A DNA stretch of 20,903 nucleotides, from positions 1 through 20,903 of the forward strand of contig CAUCIO010000022.1 of assembly GCA_958442925.1 (NCBI GenBank). The letters are read 5' to 3'. Below, piece after piece: positions 7,571-14,596 of the stretch; position 1 is the stretch's first letter, and every line of letters begins with the position of its first letter. The position numbers and the translations under genes were made by a program. Under the pieces are notes generated by a model. The model saw nothing but the letters and a program-made list of their open reading frames with translations. It was not told where the DNA came from and searched no databases. Source of the DNA: an uncultured Clostridium sp. GTDB lineage: Bacteria > Bacillota > Clostridia > Lachnospirales > Lachnospiraceae.

Positions 7571-8886
7571 TTGTTTACCTGATATGCTATCTGGCCTCTT
7601 TTTTGCTGGCTTCAGGAGAGCATTTTTACCTGTCTGGTCTCTGCCTGATGGGGGCAGCTGTCTTTTTGTACTGGCAGGATTTTAAGAGGACTGGGAACTG
7701 TATCCATCTGCGGGGAGTGTTTGCCCTGGCCTGGGTAGGCGGGCAGGGTGTCTCCTGCCTGAAACTGAGCCGCCTGGCCCAGGAGTGGACCTTTCTCACA
7801 TGGCTTTGTTTTCTGGCGGCCTTTGTCAGCTTTTACGCTGTGTTCGAGATTTTCCAGCGAAGAGGCAGAGATAACTACAACAGCTATGCGTCCAGATGGA
7901 AGGGGCAGAAGCGCTGGCATGATTTCCGTGCCTGTGAGGAGCCTGTGTTTATCTGTGCGCTGGCAGTTACAGTGCTGTCACTGTTCTGCTTTGTGCTGGA
8001 GGCTGTGGTGCTGGGTTACGTGCCGTTTTTTTTAAGAGGAGTGCCTCACGCCTATTCGTATTTTCACATTACAGGAGTCCATTATTTTACTGTATCCTGT
8101 GTGCTGGTTCCGGCTCTGAGCGTGATTTTTTTTCATTCCAACGGAGGGCGTGATCGCCTTAGGACTGGAATCCTGATAGGAGCGGATGTGATTGCAGTCC
8201 TGATTCCCATTCTCTGCGTTTCACGGTTCCAGCTGATTTTAGCGGCAGCTTTAGCTGTTATTACCTATCTGATGATGGATATTCATATTGATCCGCTTCA
8301 GATGATTATAAGCGCAGCGGTACTGTTTGTGGGGCTTTTAGCGGCTTATATTATTCTGACGATTGCCAGAAGCCATGATGTAGAGTACCTGAATGGGATT
8401 TTTGAGATGAAGAACAGCCGGACTCCCATATTTATTACCCAGCCCTACATGTATATTGCAAACAATTACGACAATTTCGACTGTATGGTGCGGGCCATGG
8501 CCTCTGGATACAGCCACAGCTTTGGCCTGAAGATGCTGTTTCCGCTGTGGGCGCTGACAGGCCTTAAATTCCTGGTTCCATCTCTGACGGCATTTCCTCT
8601 GTTTACTACTAAGGAGGAGCTGACGACGGTAACGCTGTTTTACGATGCCTACTATGACTTTGGAATCCTGGGGGTGGTGCTGCTGGGCTGTATTCTGGGA
8701 TTTCTGGCCTGGTATCTGACTGACATGGTGAAGCATATCAGAAATCCTATCGGATATCTTTTATATGCACAGATTGCCGTCTATTTCGCCCTGTCTTTCT
8801 TCACTACCTGGTTCAGCAATCCGGCCACCTGGTTTTATCTGGCAGTGACAGGAGCTGCGGCCGTCTACGTAGAGTGGAGACAGTGA
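7567..8886 (+). CDS. Wzy-like oligosaccharide repeat-unit polymerase
   Basis: 439-residue polytopic membrane protein with about ten to twelve hydrophobic helices spread over its length and a larger extracytoplasmic loop around residues 270-330. The late segment TTVTLFYDAYYDFGILGVVL resembles the signature region of O-antigen/oligosaccharide repeat-unit polymerases (Wzy-type), which join lipid-linked repeat units outside the membrane. Assignment is by overall style; this family is poorly conserved. No glycosyltransferase, flippase or chain-length regulator is adjacent, so it is an orphan here. The start has GAGG (7553-7556) 10 bases upstream and overlaps the possible small ORF by ATGA. Confidence 0.72.
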   Translation: MIVYLICYLASFLLASGEHFYLSGLCLMGAAVFLYWQDFKRTGNCIHLRGVFALAWVGGQGVSCLKLSRLAQEWTFLTWLCFLAAFVSFYAVFEIFQRRGRDNYNSYASRWKGQKRWHDFRACEEPVFICALAVTVLSLFCFVLEAVVLGYVPFFLRGVPHAYSYFHITGVHYFTVSCVLVPALSVIFFHSNGGRDRLRTGILIGADVIAVLIPILCVSRFQLILAAALAVITYLMMDIHIDPLQMIISAAVLFVGLLAAYIILTIARSHDVEYLNGIFEMKNSRTPIFITQPYMYIANNYDNFDCMVRAMASGYSHSFGLKMLFPLWALTGLKFLVPSLTAFPLFTTKEELTTVTLFYDAYYDFGILGVVLLGCILGFLAWYLTDMVKHIRNPIGYLLYAQIAVYFALSFFTTWFSNPATWFYLAVTGAAAVYVEWRQ

Positions 8887-8942
8887 CACAGAAAAAGAGA
8901 GAATGCAGGATAAAATTTATCATGAAAAAGAGGGAGGAGAAT

Positions 8943-10145
8943 ATGATGATTTCAGAGAAAATGCAGCCGCTGCTTCAAAATAATTCAGCGATTCGTATGA
9001 TGTTTGAGGAAGGTAAGAAAATGGCCGCCGTCTACGGGGCAGATCGGGTATATGATTTCAGCCTGGGAAATCCCAGCGTTCCGGCTCCAGAAGAGGTAAA
9101 CCAGGCGGTGAGGGCAGTTCTTGACGAGGAAGACTCCCGCTTTGTTCACGGCTATATGAGCAACGCAGGATATGAGGACGTCAGGGAGGCAGTAGCCCAG
9201 TCTTTGAACCGGAAATTCAGCACTTCGTTTACCCAGAATAATATTATGATGACAGTGGGAGCGGCAGGCGGTCTGAATGTGATTTTAAAGACTCTGCTGA
9301 ATCCGGGGGAACAGGTACTGGTGTTTGCCCCATACTTTGTGGAGTATGGTTCCTATGTGAGAAATTATGACGGAGAACTGGTAGTGGTTTCCCCTGATAC
9401 AGAGACGTTTCAGCCGAATTTAAAGGAATTTGAGGAAAAAATCTGCGAAAAGACAAAGGCAGTGATTATCAACACCCCTAACAATCCTTCAGGCGTTGTC
9501 TATTCCAGTGAGACCCTGCAGGCGCTGGCGGAAATTTTAGAGAGAAAATCAGCGCAGATTGGGCATCCTATTGTGCTGATTTCCGACGAGCCATACAGGG
9601 AGCTGGCTTACGACGGAGTCCAGGTTCCTTTTGTGACAAAATATTACAAGAATACAGTAATCTGCTATTCTTTCAGCAAGTCCCTGTCACTGCCAGGAGA
9701 GCGTATCGGCTATCTGGTAGTCCCAGACGAGATGGAGGATGCACAGCAGGTATTTCAGGCAGCGGTGATTGCCAACCGGGTGCTGGGCTGTGTAAATGCT
9801 CCGTCTTTGATGCAGCGGGTGATTAAGCGGTGTATCGACACAGAGGTGGACGTAGCTGCCTATGACAGAAACAGGAATCTCCTCTATGGAGGGCTTAAAA
9901 GCTTCGGCTTTGAATGTGTCAGGCCAGAGGGAGCATTTTATCTGTTTATGAAGACGCCTGGAGATGAGAAAGAATTTTGTGAGAGGGCGAAAAAATATCA
10001 TATCCTTGTGGTTCCGGGAAGCTCTTTTGCATGTCCCGGATATGTGAGAATCGCTTACTGTGTGTCTTACGAACAGATTGAAAGAGCTCTGCCGGAATTC
10101 AAGAAGCTGGCGGCAGAGTATGGCCTGACGGGAGAGATGGAATAG
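8943..10145 (+). CDS. PLP-dependent aminotransferase, class I/II
   Basis: 400 residues from the ATG at 8943. This start follows GGAGGAGA (8933-8940) closely and removes an unconvincing 23-residue extension that would overlap the polymerase gene. It is a fold-type I aminotransferase of the aspartate aminotransferase superfamily. Visible features are the substrate loop GNPSVPAPEEV (about 42-52), NTPNNPSGVVY (178-187), the PLP-phenol aspartate in SDEPYRE (Asp215), and the Schiff-base lysine Lys246 in SFSKSLSLPGERIGY. It ends with the conserved arginine region YVRIAYCVS. Cytosolic; it moves an amino group between an amino acid and a keto acid. Substrate cannot be told from sequence; aspartate, alanine or aromatic substrates are all possible. 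Confidence 0.92.
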   Translation: MMISEKMQPLLQNNSAIRMMFEEGKKMAAVYGADRVYDFSLGNPSVPAPEEVNQAVRAVLDEEDSRFVHGYMSNAGYEDVREAVAQSLNRKFSTSFTQNNIMMTVGAAGGLNVILKTLLNPGEQVLVFAPYFVEYGSYVRNYDGELVVVSPDTETFQPNLKEFEEKICEKTKAVIINTPNNPSGVVYSSETLQALAEILERKSAQIGHPIVLISDEPYRELAYDGVQVPFVTKYYKNTVICYSFSKSLSLPGERIGYLVVPDEMEDAQQVFQAAVIANRVLGCVNAPSLMQRVIKRCIDTEVDVAAYDRNRNLLYGGLKSFGFECVRPEGAFYLFMKTPGDEKEFCERAKKYHILVVPGSSFACPGYVRIAYCVSYEQIERALPEFKKLAAEYGLTGEME

Positions 10146-10191
10146 AAGAGACAGACAGCAGGGCTGGCATGGATTTCAGGAGGCGGTTGTC

Positions 10192-11325
10192 ATGGAAAGT
10201 GTTAAAAAGTATCTCAGAATCATTCTGAATATTGTGATTCCTCTTACAGGACTTTATCTGGTCTGCGTTTGGGGGCCGAGAGTGTTAGGTTTTTTTATTC
10301 CCTTTGTCATTGGCTGGATGATTGCTTTTATTGCCAACCCGCTGGTTCGCTTTTTGGAAAAAAGGCTGAAGATTGTCAGAAAACATGGTTCTATGCTGAT
10401 TATTGCAGGGGTTCTGGCGCTGATTATCAGCCTTATGTATTTTGTTGTAGGAAAAGCATATGCAGAAATCCGGGATTTTGTGGCAGATCTGCCTGCGCTG
10501 TATGACAGTGCGGCCGCAGAGATTCGAGGAGCTGTCCAGAATGGGAACAGGGTGTTTGAATTTCTGCCGGATGAGTTTCGGACTGCAGTAATGCAGTTTA
10601 CAGAAAATATAGGAACTTATGTGGGCGATCTGGTATCCAAGGCAGCGGCTCCTACAGTGGAGATTGCAGGCAATGTGGCCAAGGGCATTCCCAATGCACT
10701 GGTAAATACGGTTATTACAATTCTTTCTTCCTATCTGTTTATTGCAGAGCAGGATAAGATTGTAGAGTGGATGCAGCGGTACGCCCCAAACTTTGTCCTT
10801 CGCTATGCCGAATACCTGAAGAAGGACGCAAAAGGCCTGATAGGAGGATATTTTCTGGCCCAGTTTCGGATTATGTTTGTGGTGGCTGGGATTCTGGCGG
10901 CAGGTTTTCTGTTTTTGAGGGTGAAGTATGGGATCCTTCTGGCTGTACTGATTTCACTGCTGGATTTTCTGCCTGTGTTTGGAACCGGAACCGCTTTGTT
11001 TCCATGGGCAGCGGTGAAGCTGTTTGCAGGGGAATATACTTACGCTGCAGGACTTTTAATCCTCTATGTAGTAACCCAGGTATCCAGACAGCTGATACAG
11101 CCGAAAATTGTGGGAGATTCCATGGGACTTCCGCCGCTGCTCACATTGTTTCTGCTGTATCTGGGATTTAAGATCAAAGGGATTGCCGGAATGATCCTGG
11201 CAGTGCCTATTGGATTGATTTTTATTAACTTTTATAAATACGGAGCGTTTGATTCCCTGATTGAGAATGTGAATCTGCTGATCAGGGAGCTCAATACATT
11301 CCGCAGTGGAAACAGTGAGAAGTAA
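10192..11325 (+). CDS. ytvI: AI-2E family membrane protein, YtvI-like
   Basis: 377 residues with the AI-2E/PerM architecture. There are two N-terminal helices (about 10-30, 34-55), a third (about 65-90), an amphipathic soluble stretch (about 90-165), then four or more C-terminal helices. The segment LLDFLPVFGTGTALFPWAAV is the hallmark family turn, followed by QLIQPKIVGDSMGLPPLLTL. Among this superfamily, the N-terminal style and length fit the sporulation integral membrane protein YtvI of Clostridia and Bacilli; the transported substrate is unknown. AGGAGG (10178-10183) lies 8 bases before the start. Its stop is 4 bases from the end of the convergent araC-type gene, leaving no room for a dedicated terminator. 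Confidence 0.85.
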   Translation: MESVKKYLRIILNIVIPLTGLYLVCVWGPRVLGFFIPFVIGWMIAFIANPLVRFLEKRLKIVRKHGSMLIIAGVLALIISLMYFVVGKAYAEIRDFVADLPALYDSAAAEIRGAVQNGNRVFEFLPDEFRTAVMQFTENIGTYVGDLVSKAAAPTVEIAGNVAKGIPNALVNTVITILSSYLFIAEQDKIVEWMQRYAPNFVLRYAEYLKKDAKGLIGGYFLAQFRIMFVVAGILAAGFLFLRVKYGILLAVLISLLDFLPVFGTGTALFPWAAVKLFAGEYTYAAGLLILYVVTQVSRQLIQPKIVGDSMGLPPLLTLFLLYLGFKIKGIAGMILAVPIGLIFINFYKYGAFDSLIENVNLLIRELNTFRSGNSEK

Positions 11326-11329
11326 GTGA

Positions 11330-12187
11330 TTATTTTCTTTTCCCTGGCGTCTCCCCAAAGGACTTTTTGTATGCTCTTAAAAAGGCATCGTAATTTTTAA
11401 ATCCGCAGCGGTAGCAGCATTCAGTAACAGAAAGGCCCTGATCCAGCAGCTGTCTGGCCATCAGGAGCCTTTTTTCATTTATATAACCTCCGATCGTGTA
11501 GCCTGTTTCCTTCTTAAACAGGCGCATCATGTGGGCGCGGCTCATATAGAAACGTGCGGACAGGCTGTCTATGGTCAAATCAGAATCTGCGTTTTCGTGG
11601 ATAAACTGCATAATAGACAGCACAGCGGCATTTTTGCTGGAGTCAGGAAGGCAGCGGGATGCGGGAAGCCTGCAGGCACGGTTTAAAAGAATCAGCAGCT
11701 CCAGAAGAATCAGGTGCCTGAGCAGTCCATCGGCAAAATCAGATTCCCGGCAGGCCGTTTCCAGGCGTGACAGGGTTTCCCAAAGTTCTGTCTGGCGGCG
11801 TCTGGGCAGGCGCAGTACATAGGACTGGCTGTCTGCCGCTTCCTGAAACAGTCCGGCCAGATTGTCGCGGCGGCAGAGGCTGTCTGTGAGAACTTCCGGA
11901 GACAGGTAGAGGATGACACGTTCATAGGAAGATTCGGGCCGGATTTCCGGTCGATGGATAGAGTAGCGGGGAATCAGCACAATGTCTCCTGGCACAAGCT
12001 CATAGGAGGAGCCTTCCACGCTGTATCCGGCTTCCCCTCTGAAAAAGAATAAGATTTTGTGAAAATCATGGTAGTGGTAGCTGATGGGAGCTGTCACAGG
12101 ATTAGTTAAATGAAACAGACGGAATTCTTCAAAGAGATATCCCCGCTTTTCATATTCCTCGTCTAAGGCATGGCTGAATAAAGGCAA
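11330..12187 (-). CDS. AraC family transcriptional regulator with cupin sensor domain
   Basis: 285 residues. The N-terminal cupin-like effector domain (about 25-105) carries ISYHYHDFHKILFFFRG and GDIVLIPRYSIHRPEI. The C-terminal double helix-turn-helix AraC domain (about 190-282) carries FYMSRAHMMRLFKKETGYTI and GLSVTECCYRCGFKNYDAFL, ending in FGETPGKRK. The start is TTG at 12187, supported by AAAGGGGGA 6 bases upstream on the minus strand and by the lack of any in-frame ATG nearby. Proteins of this form sense small molecules, often sugars, and bind direct repeats near promoters. It diverges from the DapF-like gene at 12336, with a candidate operator between them, so that gene and itself are the likely targets. 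Confidence 0.93.
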   Translation of the reverse strand: MPLFSHALDEEYEKRGYLFEEFRLFHLTNPVTAPISYHYHDFHKILFFFRGEAGYSVEGSSYELVPGDIVLIPRYSIHRPEIRPESSYERVILYLSPEVLTDSLCRRDNLAGLFQEAADSQSYVLRLPRRRQTELWETLSRLETACRESDFADGLLRHLILLELLILLNRACRLPASRCLPDSSKNAAVLSIMQFIHENADSDLTIDSLSARFYMSRAHMMRLFKKETGYTIGGYINEKRLLMARQLLDQGLSVTECCYRCGFKNYDAFLRAYKKSFGETPGKRK

Positions 12188-12216
12188 ATAGAGTCCCCCT
12201 TTCTGTTTTATAAGAC

Positions 12217-12246
12217 AGTATAAAAGAAAAAGAGCACTAAATGCAA
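12217..12246 (-). promoter_or_regulatory. Candidate promoter of the araC-type gene
   Basis: On the minus strand TTGCAT (12246-12241) and TATACT (12222-12217) are 18 bp apart. The -10 is a good match (five of six) and the -35 is weak. The start point would lie near 12210, giving a leader of about 20-25 bases. The first copy of the 21-bp direct repeat overlaps this promoter, consistent with autorepression. Confidence 0.45.
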
Positions 12247-12263
12247 GTAAAAGAGCAGAAAAT
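12228..12263. promoter_or_regulatory. Candidate AraC-type operator: direct repeat with 21-bp period
   Basis: AAAAGAGCA followed by two variable bases and AAAT occurs at 12228-12242 and again at 12249-12263 (13 of 15 positions identical). The two copies are in the same orientation exactly 21 bp apart, which is two helical turns. This is the classic arrangement for an AraC-family dimer. It sits in the 148-base divergent region between the araC-type gene and the DapF-like gene, overlapping the former's promoter and just upstream of the latter's. Confidence 0.55.
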
Positions 12264-12272
12264 CTCTATTGT

Positions 12273-12300
12273 TTGTGTAAAATGAGGTATAAAATAAAAT
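12273..12300 (+). promoter_or_regulatory. Candidate promoter of the DapF-like gene
   Basis: TTGTGT (12273-12278) and TAAAAT (12295-12300) are 16 bp apart in an AT-rich stretch with other possible -10 hexamers (TATAAA at 12288). The direct-repeat operator ends 10 bases upstream of the -35, a position suited to activation. A weak match on its own. Confidence 0.4.
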
Positions 12301-12335
12301 ATATATGAGAGAACGTCAGGCAGGAGGAGATTTCT

Positions 12336-13196
12336 ATGAAGGCTGTATTTGAAAAGTATCATTGCATGGGAAATGATTATCTGGTATATGATCCGAATAA
12401 AAATGAGATGGAGTTAGGTCCGGAGCAGGTGAGGGCTGTCTGTGATCGGAATTTTGGAATTGGCTCCGATGGAATTCTGGTTGGACCTGTGTTGGGCGGG
12501 GAGAAAATGTATGTAAAAATTCTGAATCCGGACGGAAGCGAGGCTGAAAAGAGCGGAAACGGAATGGGGATTTTTGCCAGATACTTAAAGGATGCAGGAT
12601 ATGTGCAGAAAACAAAGGTTTCCTGGGATACCCTGGGAGGAGAGGTGATTGTGTACTATCTGAATGAGGAGGGTACACGGGTAAAGATCTCCATGGGAAA
12701 ACCTACTTTCTGGAGCGATGAGATTCCGGTAACCGGGGAGCGGAGAGAAATGGTAAACCAGACTATGGTATTCGGGAAAATACCGTATATTACCACCTGC
12801 CTTTCTATTGGAAATCCCCACTGCGTCATCTGGATGAATGAAATTTCAAAGGAATTAGTATGCCGGATCGGAGAGAACTCAGAGAATGATCCCGCTTTTC
12901 CGGAAAAGGTGAATACACAGCTGTTAAACGTACTGGATCGCACTAATATTCAAATTGAAATTTATGAGAGGGGAGCAGGATACACTCTGGCTTCCGGCAG
13001 CTGTGCCTGTGCGGCCGCCTGCGCAGCTAACCGCCTGGGACTGGCAGATCGGAATATGTACGTCCACATGCCAGGCGGCACACTGGAGATAGAAATCAAG
13101 GAGGATGGAGTCGTCTACATGACAGGCGAGGTGGGATACATTGGCTGTATAACTCTGGGTACGGAGATGGTGGAACGGCTGAGACAGAGCAGATAA
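12336..13196 (+). CDS. DapF-family protein with both catalytic cysteines replaced by serine
   Basis: 286 residues with the complete diaminopimelate epimerase fold signature: MGNDYLVYD (11-19), FGIGSDGIL (40-48), NPDGSEAEKSGNGMG (64-78), SIGNPHCVIW (157-166), YERGAGYT (210-217) and the C-terminal half-site (217-226). DapF enzymes use two cysteines as acid/base, in CGNG and ACG(S/T)GA. Here these are Ser73 (KSGNG) and Ser220 (LASGSCACA). The ANVEF-type substrate loop is also changed (VNTQLLN, 192-198), and the acidic residue of GET is Tyr216. It shares the overall fold with the canonical DapF encoded at 15162 but is clearly divergent. The frame is intact with a strong ribosome binding site (CAGGAGGAG, 12321-12329). 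It may be a different isomerase or dehydratase, a weak epimerase, or a regulatory pseudoenzyme. Confidence 0.88.
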   Translation: MKAVFEKYHCMGNDYLVYDPNKNEMELGPEQVRAVCDRNFGIGSDGILVGPVLGGEKMYVKILNPDGSEAEKSGNGMGIFARYLKDAGYVQKTKVSWDTLGGEVIVYYLNEEGTRVKISMGKPTFWSDEIPVTGERREMVNQTMVFGKIPYITTCLSIGNPHCVIWMNEISKELVCRIGENSENDPAFPEKVNTQLLNVLDRTNIQIEIYERGAGYTLASGSCACAAACAANRLGLADRNMYVHMPGGTLEIEIKEDGVVYMTGEVGYIGCITLGTEMVERLRQSR

Positions 13197-13246
13197 AGGC
13201 AGCTGCAGGCAGCTAAAAAGAAGTTAAAAGGAATCCTGCAAAATAA

Positions 13247-13275
13247 TTGACAAACAAAACGGACGCTGTTATATT
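13247..13275 (+). promoter_or_regulatory. Strong SigmaA-type promoter ahead of the GS-like operon
   Basis: A perfect -35 TTGACA (13247-13252) is followed after 17 bp by TATATT (13270-13275). Transcription would start near 13281-13283, only a few bases before an intrinsic terminator hairpin. This separates the GS-like/ANTAR/dapF unit from the DapF-like gene upstream. Confidence 0.75.
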
Positions 13276-13286
13276 TAAACAAGAGC

Positions 13287-13324
13287 GAGGGTGCTTTCTG
13301 AGAGGAGAGTACCCTCTTTTTATT
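13287..13324 (+). terminator. Intrinsic terminator / attenuator in the GS-like leader
   Basis: Bases 13287-13299 pair with 13304-13316 in a 13-bp stem (three G-U pairs) closed by a GAGA tetraloop, followed by TTTTTATT. It lies right after a strong promoter and 50 bases before the start of the GS-like gene, so it must be read through for expression. An alternative 5-bp hairpin (AGAGC 13282-13286 with GCTTT 13293-13297, hexaloop GAGGGT) would use the 5' half of this stem and could serve as antiterminator. The operon encodes an ANTAR protein, a family that antiterminates by binding hexaloop hairpins, so autoregulation is plausible. Confidence 0.75.
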
Positions 13325-13373
13325 CTATCAGGCTTTGCCGCAGCACAGAATACAGAAGAAGGGGGAGCAGCAT

Positions 13374-14567
13374 ATGGAAGACGGGAAGTGGATACGGGAA
13401 GAAGCGGATATGATAAAACTGCAGTTTCCGGATCTGTGGGGCCGGTTAAAATCGGTAGAGATTCCAGGACAGAGAAAAGGGGAGCTGAAGTGCCGCCCGG
13501 CATCAGTAGAAGCCAGTGCCGTGCTGGGGGATCATGTAGCGGACAAGACCCGGTTTTTTCTGAAACCTGATTGGGAAACAGAGATTTGTATGGCCTGGGA
13601 GGCAGGAGCCGGAGAGACGTCAGGGGTTCTCTGCTCTCTTACAGATTCAGATGAGAAGCCTGTATGGTGTGATTCCAGGGAAATCTTAAAACAGACGCTG
13701 CGCCGCCTTTCAGGGGAAGGAATTGAGTTCCAGGTCCGCCTGAAGTGCGAGTTTTTCCTATTCCATACAGACGAGGAGGCGCGGGCTACGGCAGTTACCC
13801 ACGATACGGCAGGACGCTTTGACGGGGGAGCGATTGATCTGGCTGAGAGCATACGGCGGGATATGACGGCCAGTCTTCTGGAAGCAGGTATTCCAGTGGA
13901 ATACGCAGCTCATGCAGGAGCGCCGGGACAGCATGTTTTCTGTCTGGCGGCCAGAGAGGCTTTGCAGGCAGCAGATGAGTTTCAGTTTTTTCAGGCAGCA
14001 GTAAAGCGTGTTGCCAAAAGCCGCGGCCTTCACGCATCCTTCATGCCACGCCCCTTAAACAGCTGTACTGGATCCAGCCTGGTATTAGAGTTGATTCCCT
14101 GCCCTGCTTTAGAGGGAGGCAGGGAGGAAACGCAGGGAGTCTTAAACAGGGCGGCAAGACGCCTCAGGGAATATCTTGGGGAGCTGGCCCTTGTAACAAA
14201 TCCGACAGTTAATTCCTATCGGCGTCTGGCGGCTATGAGCTGTGAGGAAAAAAAACCTGACATGCTGGTAGAAGGTACAGAGGAGGGAATCCGGTTCCAT
14301 ATGGCAGATCCTTCAGCCAATGTCTATCTGGCCCTGGCAGCTGTTTTGGCAGCCGGTTTTTCGGAGCAGCCGGAGGCTGGACAGGAAGCTCTTCTGCCAT
14401 CCAGCCTTTCAGAGGCAGCAGCTCTTTTTTTACAGAGCGCCGGGATGAGACACCTGATGGGCGATCGGCTGTTTTCTTTTTACCATGACAGAAAAACAGA
14501 GGAATGGGAACGATTTTCCTCCTGGGTGACAGATTGGGAAGTGAAGGAGTATTTGTCTAAATATTAG
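13374..14567 (+). CDS. Glutamine synthetase-like protein lacking the catalytic metal ligands
   Basis: 397 residues from the ATG at 13374, which has GGGGGAG (13361-13367) 6 bases upstream; an upstream in-frame TTG at 13335 has no such site. Homology to type I glutamine synthetase is clear: CEFFLFHTDE (125-134), IDLAESIRRDM (154-164), GLHASFMPRPL (218-228), VTNPTVNSYRRL (274-285), ADPSANVYLALAAVLAAG (311-328) and a C-terminal WEVKEYLSKY. Against the Salmonella GS residues from memory, Glu129 is Lys124, Glu212 is Ala181, Glu220 is Val188, His269 is Val237, Glu357 is Arg307 and Arg359 is His309; only Glu131 (Glu126) remains. The segment with the glutamate-binding arginines is shortened between 286 and 305. 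It cannot plausibly make glutamine; an intact frame suggests a structural or sensory role. Confidence 0.87.
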   Translation: MEDGKWIREEADMIKLQFPDLWGRLKSVEIPGQRKGELKCRPASVEASAVLGDHVADKTRFFLKPDWETEICMAWEAGAGETSGVLCSLTDSDEKPVWCDSREILKQTLRRLSGEGIEFQVRLKCEFFLFHTDEEARATAVTHDTAGRFDGGAIDLAESIRRDMTASLLEAGIPVEYAAHAGAPGQHVFCLAAREALQAADEFQFFQAAVKRVAKSRGLHASFMPRPLNSCTGSSLVLELIPCPALEGGREETQGVLNRAARRLREYLGELALVTNPTVNSYRRLAAMSCEEKKPDMLVEGTEEGIRFHMADPSANVYLALAAVLAAGFSEQPEAGQEALLPSSLSEAAALFLQSAGMRHLMGDRLFSFYHDRKTEEWERFSSWVTDWEVKEYLSKY

Positions 14568-14596
14568 CTCCGGAGAGAAATCAGGAAGGTGCAGGC

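Noticed and set aside
8874..8942. 23-residue N-terminal extension of the aminotransferase
   Set aside because: It overlaps the upstream gene, lacks a ribosome binding site and is rich in Lys/Arg without similarity to the family; the ATG at 8943 has a strong GGAGGAGA.
11326..11329. Shared bidirectional terminator between the convergent ytvI-like and araC-type genes
   Set aside because: Only 4 bases separate the stops and no hairpin with T-run is seen across the junction.
13197..13246. Search for a classical ANTAR target (two tandem hexaloop hairpins with A at loop position 1 and G at position 4)
   Set aside because: No convincing pair was found. The short AGCTG/CAGCT hairpin at 13201-13214 has a tetraloop, and only one hexaloop hairpin (loop GAGGGT) occurs in the leader, so the ANTAR link is given as a hypothesis only.
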